The notes under the pieces are model-generated. The model was not told where the DNA came from. It made no database searches and saw only the letters and a list, made by a program, of their open reading frames with translations. A program made the translations under genes and the position numbers. This document shows positions 41,767 through 51,065 of a stretch of DNA of 55,498 nucleotides, in pieces. This DNA comes from an uncultured Alphaproteobacteria bacterium (GTDB taxonomy: Bacteria > Pseudomonadota > Alphaproteobacteria > RF32 > CAG-239): positions 1-55,498 of the forward strand of contig CALXZJ010000007.1 of the NCBI GenBank assembly GCA_944393235.1. The letters run 5' to 3'. Numbering within the stretch: the stretch's first letter is position 1; each line of letters starts with the position of its first letter.

Positions 41767-43050
41767 ATGCAGTATATTGGTATAATGACAGGCAATTCTT
41801 TAGATGCCGTTGATGTCGTTTTAAGCGATTTTAGCGGCGATTCCATTCAAGACAAGGCTGCCGGCACAATACCATATCCGCAAAAGTTACGCGAGCAGAT
41901 TCTTCATTTGCGCAGCATGGTTAAAACCGCCAAATCAGATATGAAAGAGCTGGCATCCGACCCCGATTTTATCAACATTATCAATCAGTATTCCGCTTTT
42001 GTTGCCGAAGCGGTTAAACATTTTTTGAGTGAAAATAAAATTCAGCCGTCGACCGTACGGGCAATCGGCTTTCACGGTCAGACGCTGGATCATTTTCCGC
42101 CATCGGTAGCAGGTGATAAAAAAGCTTATACATTACAAGTCGGCAATGCACAATTATTGGCTGATGCGGTCGACATACCGGTGGTGTATGATTTTCGTTC
42201 TGATGATATATTTTTAGGCGGCGAGGGGGCGCCGTTAGCGCCGGTGCATAATTTGCATTTGGTAGATTCGCTAACAAATATCAATAAGCATACGATAGCT
42301 TTTTGCAACGCCGGCAATACCGGAAATATTGCCTTGATAAATAAATTAAAACAACAAATCATCGGCTGGGATTCCGGTCCGTTTAATCATTTTCCGGATA
42401 TGCTGGCGCAGCGTTTTTGGAACAAAAACTGTGATGAAAACGGCACAATCGGCACGCGGGGAAAAATCATCAAAGAAATTGTCCAACAATTTTATTCTTC
42501 TTCGACAATAGATAAAAGCAGCCGAAATTTTTATGAACAGTACCCGCCGAAATCTTCCGATCCGCAATGGTATAAACTGCCTGACTTGTCCAACGCATAT
42601 AAGCCGGAAGATATTTTGCGCAGTGCGGAATATTTCAGCGCTTATACCTTGGCATTAAGTTTGCGTTTTGTGCCGCGGGATATGCCTATGCCCGAGCATA
42701 TTTTATTATTCGGCGGCGGTTGGCAAAATCCGTTGCCGCGGGAAGATTTTAGGCATATTTTGCAAGATAGATTTTTGCCGGTTGCTTTGGATTCGCATAC
42801 AAAAATTTTCAGCGAAATTTTTTCGCGTTTTAAAACCCCGCCGCAAATAAAATCAAGTGATGAATACGGCATCAGCGGTCATTATATGGAAGCGCGTATT
42901 TTTGCCGATGCCGCGCGTTGTTATGTGGAAAAAATTCCGTTTTGTTATCCCCAAATTACCGGATGCTCCAAACCATGCGTTTGCGGTGTTTGCTGCCATC
43001 CTAGGGATGATGATAAACGTTTGTGGTCGCGGGCAGCCAAAGGGTGGTAA
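41767..43050 (+). CDS. anmK: anhydro-N-acetylmuramic acid kinase
   Basis: Phosphorylates and opens 1,6-anhydro-MurNAc from peptidoglycan turnover to MurNAc-6-phosphate. 427 aa, slightly longer than E. coli AnmK (~370). MQYIGIMTGNSLDAVDVVL is the N-terminal signature (family: GxMSGTSxDGxD), here with TGNSLDAVD, a variant. IGFHGQTLDHFP, GWDSGPFNHFPDMLAQR and ILLFGGGWQNP are conserved ATPase-fold parts. The C-terminus is cysteine-rich (CSKPCVCGVCCHP), which is unusual. No MurQ etherase gene is adjacent. Confidence 0.88.
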   Translation: MQYIGIMTGNSLDAVDVVLSDFSGDSIQDKAAGTIPYPQKLREQILHLRSMVKTAKSDMKELASDPDFINIINQYSAFVAEAVKHFLSENKIQPSTVRAIGFHGQTLDHFPPSVAGDKKAYTLQVGNAQLLADAVDIPVVYDFRSDDIFLGGEGAPLAPVHNLHLVDSLTNINKHTIAFCNAGNTGNIALINKLKQQIIGWDSGPFNHFPDMLAQRFWNKNCDENGTIGTRGKIIKEIVQQFYSSSTIDKSSRNFYEQYPPKSSDPQWYKLPDLSNAYKPEDILRSAEYFSAYTLALSLRFVPRDMPMPEHILLFGGGWQNPLPREDFRHILQDRFLPVALDSHTKIFSEIFSRFKTPPQIKSSDEYGISGHYMEARIFADAARCYVEKIPFCYPQITGCSKPCVCGVCCHPRDDDKRLWSRAAKGW

Positions 43051-43169
43051 GAAAATACTTGACATTTTCAATACATATTATTATTGTCATATTTATAAAA
43101 ATTAAACAGTTGATTTTTTCTGTTTATGAATAAATAATATAACGAAATTTAATTTAAGGGATTAAGAAA

Positions 43170-43706
43170 ATGTTTTTGACTTTATGTTTGCTGGTAAGTT
43201 TGTTTTTTGTAAAATCAGCCATGGCGAATCCGGCGTGTGCGGTGTGCACGGTTGCGGTTGGCGCTTCATTGGAAATTGCCCGCAGCCTTGGCGTGGATGA
43301 CAGCGTTGTCGGCGTTTGGGCCGGCGCGTTCTTGGTTTTGTTGGGCTATTGGACGATAAAATGGTTTGATAAAAAAGGATGGTGTGTTTCCAAATGGCGC
43401 AATCCGACAATTTTGATTGTGTCTGTGGCGATGATTGGCTTTATGTATATCAGCGAGCTGGAATATCATGCCGAGGTGATAGGCATTTTATATCTTGATC
43501 CGTTTTTGTTCAGCACCCTGGCCGGTGCGGCGCTGATGATTCTTTCTTCGGATTTTTACCAGTGGATGAAAGCCAAAAACGGCGGGCATGCTCATTTTCC
43601 GTTTGAAAAGGTTGTGGTGCCGGTGTTGGCGCTGACTTTATTGAGTGTATATTTTAATTATTTTCCGCTTTGCGAACATGCCGGCGGGGATTTGTATACT
43701 TTCTAA
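43170..43706 (+). CDS. hypothetical membrane protein with CxxC
   Basis: 178-aa protein with a signal-like N-terminus (LTLCLLVSLFFVKSAMANPA) followed by CAVC near residue 23 and four further membrane segments. The ANPACAVCTVAVGASLEIAR and LGVDDSVVGVWAGAFLVLLG stretch looks like a conserved family that I have seen only as uncharacterised membrane proteins. The CxxC outside the membrane could be redox-active or bind metal or haem. Stand-alone gene with its own terminator. Confidence 0.75.
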   Translation: MFLTLCLLVSLFFVKSAMANPACAVCTVAVGASLEIARSLGVDDSVVGVWAGAFLVLLGYWTIKWFDKKGWCVSKWRNPTILIVSVAMIGFMYISELEYHAEVIGILYLDPFLFSTLAGAALMILSSDFYQWMKAKNGGHAHFPFEKVVVPVLALTLLSVYFNYFPLCEHAGGDLYTF

Positions 43707-43713
43707 AAAACTA

Positions 43714-43745
43714 AAAAAGACCGGGCTGAAAACCGGTCTTTTTTA
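43714..43745. terminator. bidirectional terminator
   Basis: AAAAAAGACCGG and CCGGTCTTTTTT pair perfectly between the convergent membrane protein gene and prepilin 4. Confidence 0.9.
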
Positions 43746-44378
43746 TTTAAACCACAATCTGAAAGTAAAGGTGTCTGCCTCTTTGGTAAAACCGCGGCAC
43801 ATATCATCAATTTTTGTAAAACTCAGATTGCGGATGCAATTATTCCCGCTGCAATAGTTTGGACCGCGGTATATTGTCTGCTTCTGATCAACGTGCGGGG
43901 TTCCGCCAAAAGTTTCCAGATACCATAAAATATCGCCGTTTTCTTTAGCTGCATTAATTGTATTGCGGCAGATTTCCACATTATTGCCGCTATCATTATT
44001 GTTTAATTGCATTTCAACAAAAATGGCATTTTGATAATTTGCGGTAACATAATTATTTCCTATAACAGCAATATGCATCCGGTTCTTAAAGATATCGTAA
44101 ATATAGTTGGAAGTTTGACTGTCAGTCATTTCTGTCGGGATCAGGTTTAATTTAATAAAAGTTCCGGTTACGAAGTTAGTGTAATATGAATTGGGAAAAT
44201 TAAACTGTCCGGCATATTGTGCCGCTGCGTTAAAAATCGTTGTCAGCTGTTCGGCTTGTTTATTGAGTTTATACTTAAACATCGCCTTGGAATAACCGGC
44301 AATCGCGCCAACCGACAGCACACCGATAATTGCTAATACCCCGAGCATTTCAACCATACTTCTACCATTTTCACGCAT
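43743..44378 (-). CDS. prepilin-like protein, cassette copy 4
   Basis: Prepilin of 211 aa from the ATG at 44378, with GGAGAGA upstream. Leader MRENG, then RSMVEMLGVLAIIGV. The stalk continues to YSKAMFKYKLNKQAEQL. The C-terminal part keeps IYRGPNYC, NNCIRNLS and a cysteine in DDMCRG, but lacks the last C-x-x-C pair. The middle is unique. The same 5' leader and mosaic lie upstream. Confidence 0.88.
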   Translation of the reverse strand: MRENGRSMVEMLGVLAIIGVLSVGAIAGYSKAMFKYKLNKQAEQLTTIFNAAAQYAGQFNFPNSYYTNFVTGTFIKLNLIPTEMTDSQTSNYIYDIFKNRMHIAVIGNNYVTANYQNAIFVEMQLNNNDSGNNVEICRNTINAAKENGDILWYLETFGGTPHVDQKQTIYRGPNYCSGNNCIRNLSFTKIDDMCRGFTKEADTFTFRLWFK

Positions 44379-44419
44379 AATTTTCTCTCCAAATTGCAAA
44401 AAATACCTGTTTACGCGGT

Positions 44420-44470
44420 ATTCTAAACCGTTTTTTTTTTTTGCAATTTTAAAGAGTCCGGTGGGGATAA
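44420..44470 (-). repeat. prepilin leader repeat, copy 5
   Basis: Leader with an A-tract of 12 (44431-44442), TAGAAT (44420-44425) and TTGCAA (44441-44446) 15 bases apart; GGACTC variant as in copy 4. Confidence 0.75.
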
Positions 44471-44650
44471 GTTTCTACTTATTACTTACTGTCATGCCAC
44501 GAGCTGACAGCGTCGGCGAGTTTAGGCATCTCTTCTCCATACGTGCAACAGACGCCTAACCTTGAGTGCTAACGCACTCTCAAGGCGTGACAATGTTGTA
44601 TCATCACCCCACGAGGATGCGTTAGTATCCGAGTTTAGTAGTATCCCCAA
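44471..44650. repeat. palindromic repeat mosaic
   Basis: Contains GAGCTGACAGCGTCGGCGAG, GACGCCTAACCTTGAGTGC, TAACGCACTCTCAAGGCGTG (a dyad: CTTGAGTGC/GCACTCTCAAG) and ACGAGGATGCGTTAGTATCC. The order of modules differs from that beside copies 2 and 4. No gene is seen. Confidence 0.65.
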
Positions 44651-44673
44651 GCATTTAATTAACTTTGTAGATT

Positions 44674-46704
44674 TTATAAATTCCCGGTTTTAAATAGCTT
44701 ATAATATTTATAAACCGAACCATTAGGAACCGTCCAGCTAAAATCTTTTTGCATGGCATTGATAGTCATCAGATGCAGCACATTTGGTGTTGTGTAAAAA
44801 CATTTCAAAGCTTTATACAAAGTATCGGCATACGCATTAATATTATTCTTAAATTTTTGCGCTTTGGCATTTGAGCCATAAACTCGTGCTTTTTGTGTGA
44901 AAAACACTTCTGTCCGAAAACCGTTTTCATGATCGTTGATTGTATCAACCAACCCACCCGTAGACATGGCAATGGGAAGACTGCCTTTAGCCATAGCCTC
45001 CATTTGCGTCAAACCGCAGGGTTCAAAATGCGACGGCATCAAATAAAAATCAGCCGCCAACTGCAAAGCATAGGCAAACTCATCGCGATAGCCGCGAAAA
45101 ACGAAAATCCGCTCAGCAGCTTTAGGCGAAATTTTCTGAACCTCGTTTTTTAATTTTTGTAGCAATTGATATTGCTCAACATCTCCGGCGCCGCCCAAAA
45201 CAAAAATCGGCGGTTCTTGAGCCTTATTGGTCTTATTTTTAATTATTTTTATAATAGCCTGAGCGGCAATATCATAACCTTTTTGCTCAACCAAACGGCT
45301 GGTGGCACAAACAAAAGGAATTTTATCGGCTTTTGCTGCTAATTTTGAAATATCCTTAAACTGATACACATCAATCAGCGGAATAGTTTTCTTTTTATAT
45401 TCATCAGAGGTTGCCAATTTTGACAACAGGCGAATACACTCTCTTTTGTTACTTAACTTTTTATCCAAACTGTTTTCATCATAAACCTTAAATTTAAAAC
45501 CTTGAAAATATTCATTAATATGTTCAATTTTTTTAAGATTTGGAGAAATAAGTTTTTTATCATAACCATTAACAATGCCAAAAAATGTCTGATGATTTTT
45601 ACGAATTTTCAACACATCGCGAAAATCCAACCCAAAGCCAAGCTCTTTAGAAACTTCTTCCATATAATTTCGAGATACGGTAACAACTCTGTCCGCCAAA
45701 TGAAAACTGCTGGAAGCCTGATTATAACAATCATAAACAATTAAAGTGTTGGTTGCCCGCGGGTTTGCATTTTTAACAGCTTTGGCATTTTTAAAAACCA
45801 AAGCTGTATTATGTTCATATAACGAATTTAAAAGGCGCGCCGTATTGGCAAAATCCCATCCTTGATAGCCGAGATGATGCGCGATATGAATAATAGGTAT
45901 ATTTTGCAAAATTTCAGATGTTTGCATCGCAATGGCGCCAAAACAAGAACGAACAATAGCGTCATATTTACATAACCCGGCTAAAGCGCCGCTGTGCCAA
46001 TCATTGGTAATAATGATATTTGGGCAGTCAATACCGCTGACTTTTTTCTCAACGCATTCTTTTAACAACAAATACACCGCCTTTGAAAAAAAAGCAAAGC
46101 GTTCAACTTCATTAATGTGATATTCGTTTAAAATATAACAACCGTCTTGAGTTGACGGGTTGCTCGGATGCGGATTTATAGAAAAAAAACGGCTATTGGC
46201 AACAAAAATATAATCGACGCCGTTAAGATGTGCTTGATAAAACTCAACATTATAATTTGTCAAAGATTTACGCTGATTTAAAAATGGCACTTTTAATGTT
46301 TTTATCTTCTTGATTTCAATGGCATTGCTTTCAGCACCTTGATAAATCATACCGTCAACGGAGGCTTTTTTCTTGCCGGTGTTTCCGATATACATTGGCG
46401 TAACAATAGAAATCTGATGATTTTGCTTGCCAAACGTCGCGTTAAAATTTTCCGGCAATTCTGATGCAACCATACCCAAACCGCCCCACTTCATAAACGT
46501 GGCTGTTTCGGCAGAAAGCATCCATGCATTTATTTCATTAATCTGGGGCCATGGTTTTTTACCCAAACATTGATTTTTTCCGGCTTTTTGAATGGCCGCT
46601 AAATAAGGGTTGCTGGCAGCTTGAAAAACATTAAAAACTTTTCTTTTATTAAAACCTTCCTGTAAAAAACCTGCCGCCGGGGTTGTTGTTTTATCAATAT
46701 TCAT
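44674..46704 (-). CDS. glycogen/starch synthase-like glycosyltransferase (GT5)
   Basis: 676 aa, against ~480 for ordinary GlgA. The GT5 signature K-x-G-G-L is present in FMKWGGLGMVASELPENF. IIITNDWHSGALAGLCKYD is the conserved N-domain histidine region. The C-domain has VCATSRLVEQKGYDIAAQAI and MPSHFEPCGLTQMEAMAKGS with the E-x7-E catalytic pattern. Extra length lies in the N-domain and at ~350-450. It stands alone, with no glgB/C/P neighbours, so it may make glycogen or another alpha-glucan. Divergent from grpE. Confidence 0.87.
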   Translation of the reverse strand: MNIDKTTTPAAGFLQEGFNKRKVFNVFQAASNPYLAAIQKAGKNQCLGKKPWPQINEINAWMLSAETATFMKWGGLGMVASELPENFNATFGKQNHQISIVTPMYIGNTGKKKASVDGMIYQGAESNAIEIKKIKTLKVPFLNQRKSLTNYNVEFYQAHLNGVDYIFVANSRFFSINPHPSNPSTQDGCYILNEYHINEVERFAFFSKAVYLLLKECVEKKVSGIDCPNIIITNDWHSGALAGLCKYDAIVRSCFGAIAMQTSEILQNIPIIHIAHHLGYQGWDFANTARLLNSLYEHNTALVFKNAKAVKNANPRATNTLIVYDCYNQASSSFHLADRVVTVSRNYMEEVSKELGFGLDFRDVLKIRKNHQTFFGIVNGYDKKLISPNLKKIEHINEYFQGFKFKVYDENSLDKKLSNKRECIRLLSKLATSDEYKKKTIPLIDVYQFKDISKLAAKADKIPFVCATSRLVEQKGYDIAAQAIIKIIKNKTNKAQEPPIFVLGGAGDVEQYQLLQKLKNEVQKISPKAAERIFVFRGYRDEFAYALQLAADFYLMPSHFEPCGLTQMEAMAKGSLPIAMSTGGLVDTINDHENGFRTEVFFTQKARVYGSNAKAQKFKNNINAYADTLYKALKCFYTTPNVLHLMTINAMQKDFSWTVPNGSVYKYYKLFKTGNL

Positions 46705-46871
46705 TATAGCCTCTTATACATAACATGTCAAATAGTATAACAGCATTATTTGAAAGGACAATATAAAAAACACTTAATCTCTTGACTTGTGAATGATTAA
46801 TCACTAAGTTACTTCTTAAGAAGATTTTTATATTTATATATCAATACAATGGCAAATTAAAAGAGGGATAA
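46705..46871. promoter_or_regulatory. divergent GT5/grpE promoter region
   Basis: AT-rich gap. CTTGACTT at ~46781 could be a -35 box for grpE. TGATTAATCA inside GTGAATGATTAATCACTAAG is a perfect 10-base dyad that could be an operator. No CIRCE-type element is visible. Confidence 0.35.
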
Positions 46872-47507
46872 ATGCAAAAGGGACACAAATTTTTTAACAA
46901 AAAACAAGAAATGCATGAAACGTCAAAAGAAGAAGAAATCATGCAAAATTCTGAAGAAGAATCTGTTCTAGAAACAGAAACTGAAAATAAAGAAACTTCC
47001 GAAGATGCATTAAACGAAGAAACTGCGTCAAAAGAAGACAATGCAAAAGTTATAAAAGCGTTGGAAGAAGAAAATCAAAAGTTAAAAGATGAGTTTTTAC
47101 GAGCATTGGCAGAAACGGAAAATGTTAAAAAAAGATGCGCATCAGAAATTGAAAAAAACAATAAATATGCCATATCGTCGTTTGCTAAAGAGCTGTTAAT
47201 CATAGCAGATAATCTGGAACGGGCGTTGTCGGCAGGAAAAGAGGAAAATCAGCCTGGGTGCGAATCAATCCTTAAAGGGGTTGAGCTCACTCAAAATGAA
47301 CTTTCTCACGTTTTTGCCAAATTTGGAATTGTGCCAATGTCGGATATTGGCAAAGTTTTTGACCCCAATTATCATCGAGTCGTTCAAGAAATAGAAGATA
47401 AAGACAAGCCCAATGGTACTATTGTTGCACAGTTGCAAACCGGTTATTTAATCAACGGCAGAATCTTGCGTGAAGCGATGGTTGTTGTTACAAAGGGCGG
47501 AAAATAA
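46872..47507 (+). CDS. grpE: nucleotide exchange factor GrpE
   Basis: Exchange factor for the chaperone DnaK. 211 aa. Residues 1-~65 are acidic and disordered (ETENKETSEDALNEET), then a long coiled coil (VIKALEEENQKLKDEFLRAL), and the beta domain with FGIVPMSDIGKVFDPNYHR and GYLINGRILREAMVVV. AGAGGGA lies before the ATG at 46872. dnaK is not adjacent. Confidence 0.95.
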   Translation: MQKGHKFFNKKQEMHETSKEEEIMQNSEEESVLETETENKETSEDALNEETASKEDNAKVIKALEEENQKLKDEFLRALAETENVKKRCASEIEKNNKYAISSFAKELLIIADNLERALSAGKEENQPGCESILKGVELTQNELSHVFAKFGIVPMSDIGKVFDPNYHRVVQEIEDKDKPNGTIVAQLQTGYLINGRILREAMVVVTKGGK

Positions 47508-47538
47508 GCCGGCAGTATTAACCCTGAAAATAAAAAAG

Positions 47539-47588
47539 CTGCAATTTTGCAACAATCTTGTGAAGTAACGCAAAATTGTAGTTTTTTT
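47539..47588 (+). terminator. grpE terminator
   Basis: CTGCAATTTTGC and GCAAAATTGTAG pair (one G-U) around a 20-base loop and are followed by seven T. Confidence 0.8.
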
Positions 47589-47617
47589 ATTAAATTTATT
47601 TGTATATACTCCTGCCC

Positions 47618-48745
47618 ATGAGGAAATTAAATCTATACATATTAAAGCAAACGGCGGCAGGCTTTTTGCTGGTTTCATTTTCTTTGTTGGCTATGTTATG
47701 GCTGACACAGTCTTTGCGTTTTGTGGAAATGGTGACCAACAAAGGCTTGCCATTGCATTTGTTTGTTGAGCTTACATCGCTTTTAATGCCTCGCTTGTTT
47801 TCAATCTTATCGCCGATTGCGTTGTTTGCCGCCGTGATGTTTGTATACAACCGCATGCTGACCGACCGAGAACTGGTGATTATGCAAGCCGCAGGCATCA
47901 GTCCTTGGCACAATGCCAGAGCTGTCATATATGCAGGTCTTATATTAACGCTTTTTAGTGTTTATGTGCAAAACGTGGCAATTCCGGAAGCCGAGAACAA
48001 ATTCCGAAACCTGGAATGGGAAATCAAAAACAATGTATCGCATTTAATGTTTCGTGAAGGCGAATTTACATCTGTACAACCAAACCTAACGGTTTTTATT
48101 TCAAAACATGAAAAAGATGGCGCGGTAGCCGGCATTTTACTTAATGATGAGCGTAATCCGGAAAATAAAATAACCCTTTCGGCTGAAAAAGGGCGGATCG
48201 TGTACACGGACAATGGCCCGCGTGTGATTTTGGTTAAAGGCGTCCGACAGGAAGTCAGCCGCGACGGTTCAAATTTTTCATCATTAAAATTTGATCGTTA
48301 TTCGGTTGATTTAGGACAGATGGGTTCCAAAAAAATTAAAGAGGCTTCTGTCCGTGAAAAAACATTATGGGAGCTTTTGAATGCAGATAAAGATGCAAGT
48401 CTAACGCCGGAAGATATGCGAAAGTATATTGTAGAAGGGCATCGGCGTTTAGTCACGCCGTGGTATAATTTGGTGTTTGCGCTGCTGGCTTGTACAGGTT
48501 TGCTCATCGGTAACTTTAATCGTCGCGGACAAACAAAAATTATCAGTATGTCAATTTTGATTATGGTTTTAGTACAAGGGGCTGATTTAATCATTACCAA
48601 CCTTGCCGGTCGATCTTTATATTTTCTGCCGATGTTGTATCTAAATTGTTTTGGCCCGATGCTGATTTGTATTTACCTGCTTTTGTTTTATAACCCGTTT
48701 TTCTTTCGAAAACGTCGTCTGGAAGAAAAGAGTGCCTTAGTATGA
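47618..48745 (+). CDS. lptF: LPS export permease LptF
   Basis: Inner-membrane permease of the LptB2FG lipopolysaccharide exporter, 375 aa from the ATG at 47618. It has six membrane segments with a periplasmic beta-jellyroll between the third and fourth. LRFVEMVTNKGLPLHLFVEL and RMLTDRELVIMQAAGISPWH are LptF-like. There is no ribosome binding site; TATACT lies 10-15 bases before the ATG, so the message could be nearly leaderless. The partner lptG usually follows directly but is missing here; lptD comes next with a four-base overlap. Confidence 0.9.
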   Translation: MRKLNLYILKQTAAGFLLVSFSLLAMLWLTQSLRFVEMVTNKGLPLHLFVELTSLLMPRLFSILSPIALFAAVMFVYNRMLTDRELVIMQAAGISPWHNARAVIYAGLILTLFSVYVQNVAIPEAENKFRNLEWEIKNNVSHLMFREGEFTSVQPNLTVFISKHEKDGAVAGILLNDERNPENKITLSAEKGRIVYTDNGPRVILVKGVRQEVSRDGSNFSSLKFDRYSVDLGQMGSKKIKEASVREKTLWELLNADKDASLTPEDMRKYIVEGHRRLVTPWYNLVFALLACTGLLIGNFNRRGQTKIISMSILIMVLVQGADLIITNLAGRSLYFLPMLYLNCFGPMLICIYLLLFYNPFFFRKRRLEEKSALV

Positions 48746-51045
48746 ATAAAAAGAACAAAACAAGCGCCGCATTTTTTTTGGGATTGATTTTATTAAGTCA
48801 AAACAGTTATGCATGGTGGCCGTTTGAAACCGAACATGAACCGATTGCCGGCGAAGTTTTGCATGAAGATAAAACCCCGCCGTTTGTAAAGGTTGAACCG
48901 GCACGTAATATTACCGATGTTTTTCCGGGCAGTAAAAAAACAAACAATGAAGATGCTGAACCAAATATTTATTTTAATGCCGACGAACTGATAAATCACG
49001 ATAAAGAAAAAATTATTGAAGCTGTGGGTGATGTCGTTGTTAAACGTGAGGCAATGACGGTTTATGCCGACCGGTTAATATATTATCAACTGGAAGATAA
49101 GATTGTAGCCATCGGCAATGTCCGCATGGAAGAAGAAAACGGCAATGTCGTTTATGCCGACGAAGTTGAAATGCAAGATAAAATGAGCCGGGCCGAGATG
49201 AACAAAATCAAAGCGATCTTGCAAGATGAAAGTTTGATTTGGGCAGAAGAATTTCGCAAAAAAGAAAATGATAATAAGGTTATGCGCAAAGCAATTTACA
49301 CGCCTTGTGATATTTGCGAAGGCGAAGAATCTCCGTTATGGCAGCTGCGTGCCCGTAAGGTAACGCACGATGCCGAGAACAAAAACATTAACTATAATGA
49401 TGCGTTTTTAGATATAAAAGGCATTCCGGTTTTATACACGCCGTTTATGTCGCATCCTGATCCGACAGTAAAAAGGCGCTCCGGTTTTTTAACGCCGAGT
49501 ATCGGCAGCAGCAATTATTTAGGCGGCACATTGCAGGTTAATTATTTTTGGGCTGTTAACGACCAAACAGATGTTTTATTTACGCCGATTTTTAATACCG
49601 ATAAAAATCCGGTATGGGGAGGTTTGTATCGTCAATACTTTAATAAAGGATATGTCGAAATGGAAGGCACATATCTTAAAGATGATGATAAAAACAGACC
49701 GGACAATCGGGGGAATGTGTTTGCTTTTGGTCGTTATGAATTAAATGATTTTTGGGTTTTTGACACCAATATTAATTATGCTTCCGATGGTTTATACCTC
49801 AAGGAATTAGATTTAGAACACGACGACGATGCCTGGCTGACATCAAATGTCCGTTTACAACGCTTTGAAGATCGTGATTATGCTTCAATTGAGGCTTATT
49901 ATTACAAACTCATCAGTTATGATTTAAGACGCAGCAACCGTGCCGAGTATGAAAGGCGAAAATATAATAAACCATTAGTGGCGCCGTTGATGAATTATGA
50001 AACAATCAGCGATGTAAGTAAGATAGGCTCTTATTGGAAAAACGATTTCAGCCTTGCCTCCGTATATCACGAGGGTGATACGCAATCGCAACGTTTATCC
50101 ATGATAAATGCCTGGGTGCTGCCCTGGACAAGTCCGTTTGGTGAGCGCTATAAAGTTGTGGCTTCGTTAAAATCCGATGTTTATTATATTGACAAATACA
50201 AACTTGCTGATGCCTCAAACGATTATACCGGCTCAGTGGCGCGTGTTTTCCCGCAAATCGGCATTGAATGGCGGCTTCCTTTTGTCCGTGCGACCGAAAC
50301 CAGCCGTCAGATTATTGAACCGGTTGTTGTCGGCGTTTTAGCGCCCAATGGCGGAAATTTATCGGATAAAATTCCCAATGAAGACAGTGAAGACATAGAA
50401 TTAGACGATTCAAACATCTTAAATTTGGATCGCTATGCCGGATATGACCGCAACGATACCGGCAGCCGCATCAGTTATGGCCTAAACTGGAACTCATATG
50501 GTAATATCATGGGCAGGACATCGGCGTTTATTGCACAGAGCTACCAGTTAAATAAAAAAACAAGCTTTACAAGAAACATTGGCGATGACGGACACTTTAC
50601 CGACTATGTTGGTCGTGTTTATGCTGCGCCGGCCAGTTACTTGGATTTAAACTACCGTTTTCGTTTGGATCAGGATGATCTAAAGTTGAAATACAGCGAA
50701 TTGGGCGCCAGGATTGGCACGAATTTATTGAATTTATACGTTTCGTATATATATTTGCAGGAAAATGAAAACTCTTCGGAAAACTTTGGCGACCGAAAAG
50801 AATTGTACACGTCGCTGAAAGCGGCTTTAACCCGTGATTGGTCGATAAGCATATACAACCGTCAGGATTTAGCCGATGAAAACCGCGGTTCTTTGGAACA
50901 TGGCGGCAACTTGATTTATGAAGACGAGTGCTTTATGTTTGTAACCACAGTCAAACGCTCTAATTCAAACGATCCGGAGTTAGATGACGGCTATGAGTTT
51001 AAGTTTACTTTCTATCTGAAAACTCTCGGCGGATTAGGTAATTAA
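48742..51045 (+). CDS. lptD: LPS-assembly outer membrane protein LptD
   Basis: 767 aa. A signal peptide (AAFFLGLILLSQNSYA) is followed by the periplasmic OstA-like domain (residues ~75-200: FNADELINHDKEKIIEAVGD, VYADRLIYYQLEDKIVAIGN) and then the C-terminal beta-barrel, rich in aromatic strands. Two cysteines at CDICEGEES (~residue 193) could form disulfides; a further C-terminal cysteine is in EDECFMFV. It inserts LPS into the outer leaflet. It overlaps lptF by four bases and is followed by surA. Confidence 0.95.
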   Translation: MNKKNKTSAAFFLGLILLSQNSYAWWPFETEHEPIAGEVLHEDKTPPFVKVEPARNITDVFPGSKKTNNEDAEPNIYFNADELINHDKEKIIEAVGDVVVKREAMTVYADRLIYYQLEDKIVAIGNVRMEEENGNVVYADEVEMQDKMSRAEMNKIKAILQDESLIWAEEFRKKENDNKVMRKAIYTPCDICEGEESPLWQLRARKVTHDAENKNINYNDAFLDIKGIPVLYTPFMSHPDPTVKRRSGFLTPSIGSSNYLGGTLQVNYFWAVNDQTDVLFTPIFNTDKNPVWGGLYRQYFNKGYVEMEGTYLKDDDKNRPDNRGNVFAFGRYELNDFWVFDTNINYASDGLYLKELDLEHDDDAWLTSNVRLQRFEDRDYASIEAYYYKLISYDLRRSNRAEYERRKYNKPLVAPLMNYETISDVSKIGSYWKNDFSLASVYHEGDTQSQRLSMINAWVLPWTSPFGERYKVVASLKSDVYYIDKYKLADASNDYTGSVARVFPQIGIEWRLPFVRATETSRQIIEPVVVGVLAPNGGNLSDKIPNEDSEDIELDDSNILNLDRYAGYDRNDTGSRISYGLNWNSYGNIMGRTSAFIAQSYQLNKKTSFTRNIGDDGHFTDYVGRVYAAPASYLDLNYRFRLDQDDLKLKYSELGARIGTNLLNLYVSYIYLQENENSSENFGDRKELYTSLKAALTRDWSISIYNRQDLADENRGSLEHGGNLIYEDECFMFVTTVKRSNSNDPELDDGYEFKFTFYLKTLGGLGN

Positions 51046-51065
51046 TATAAAGGAGAAATATAAAG

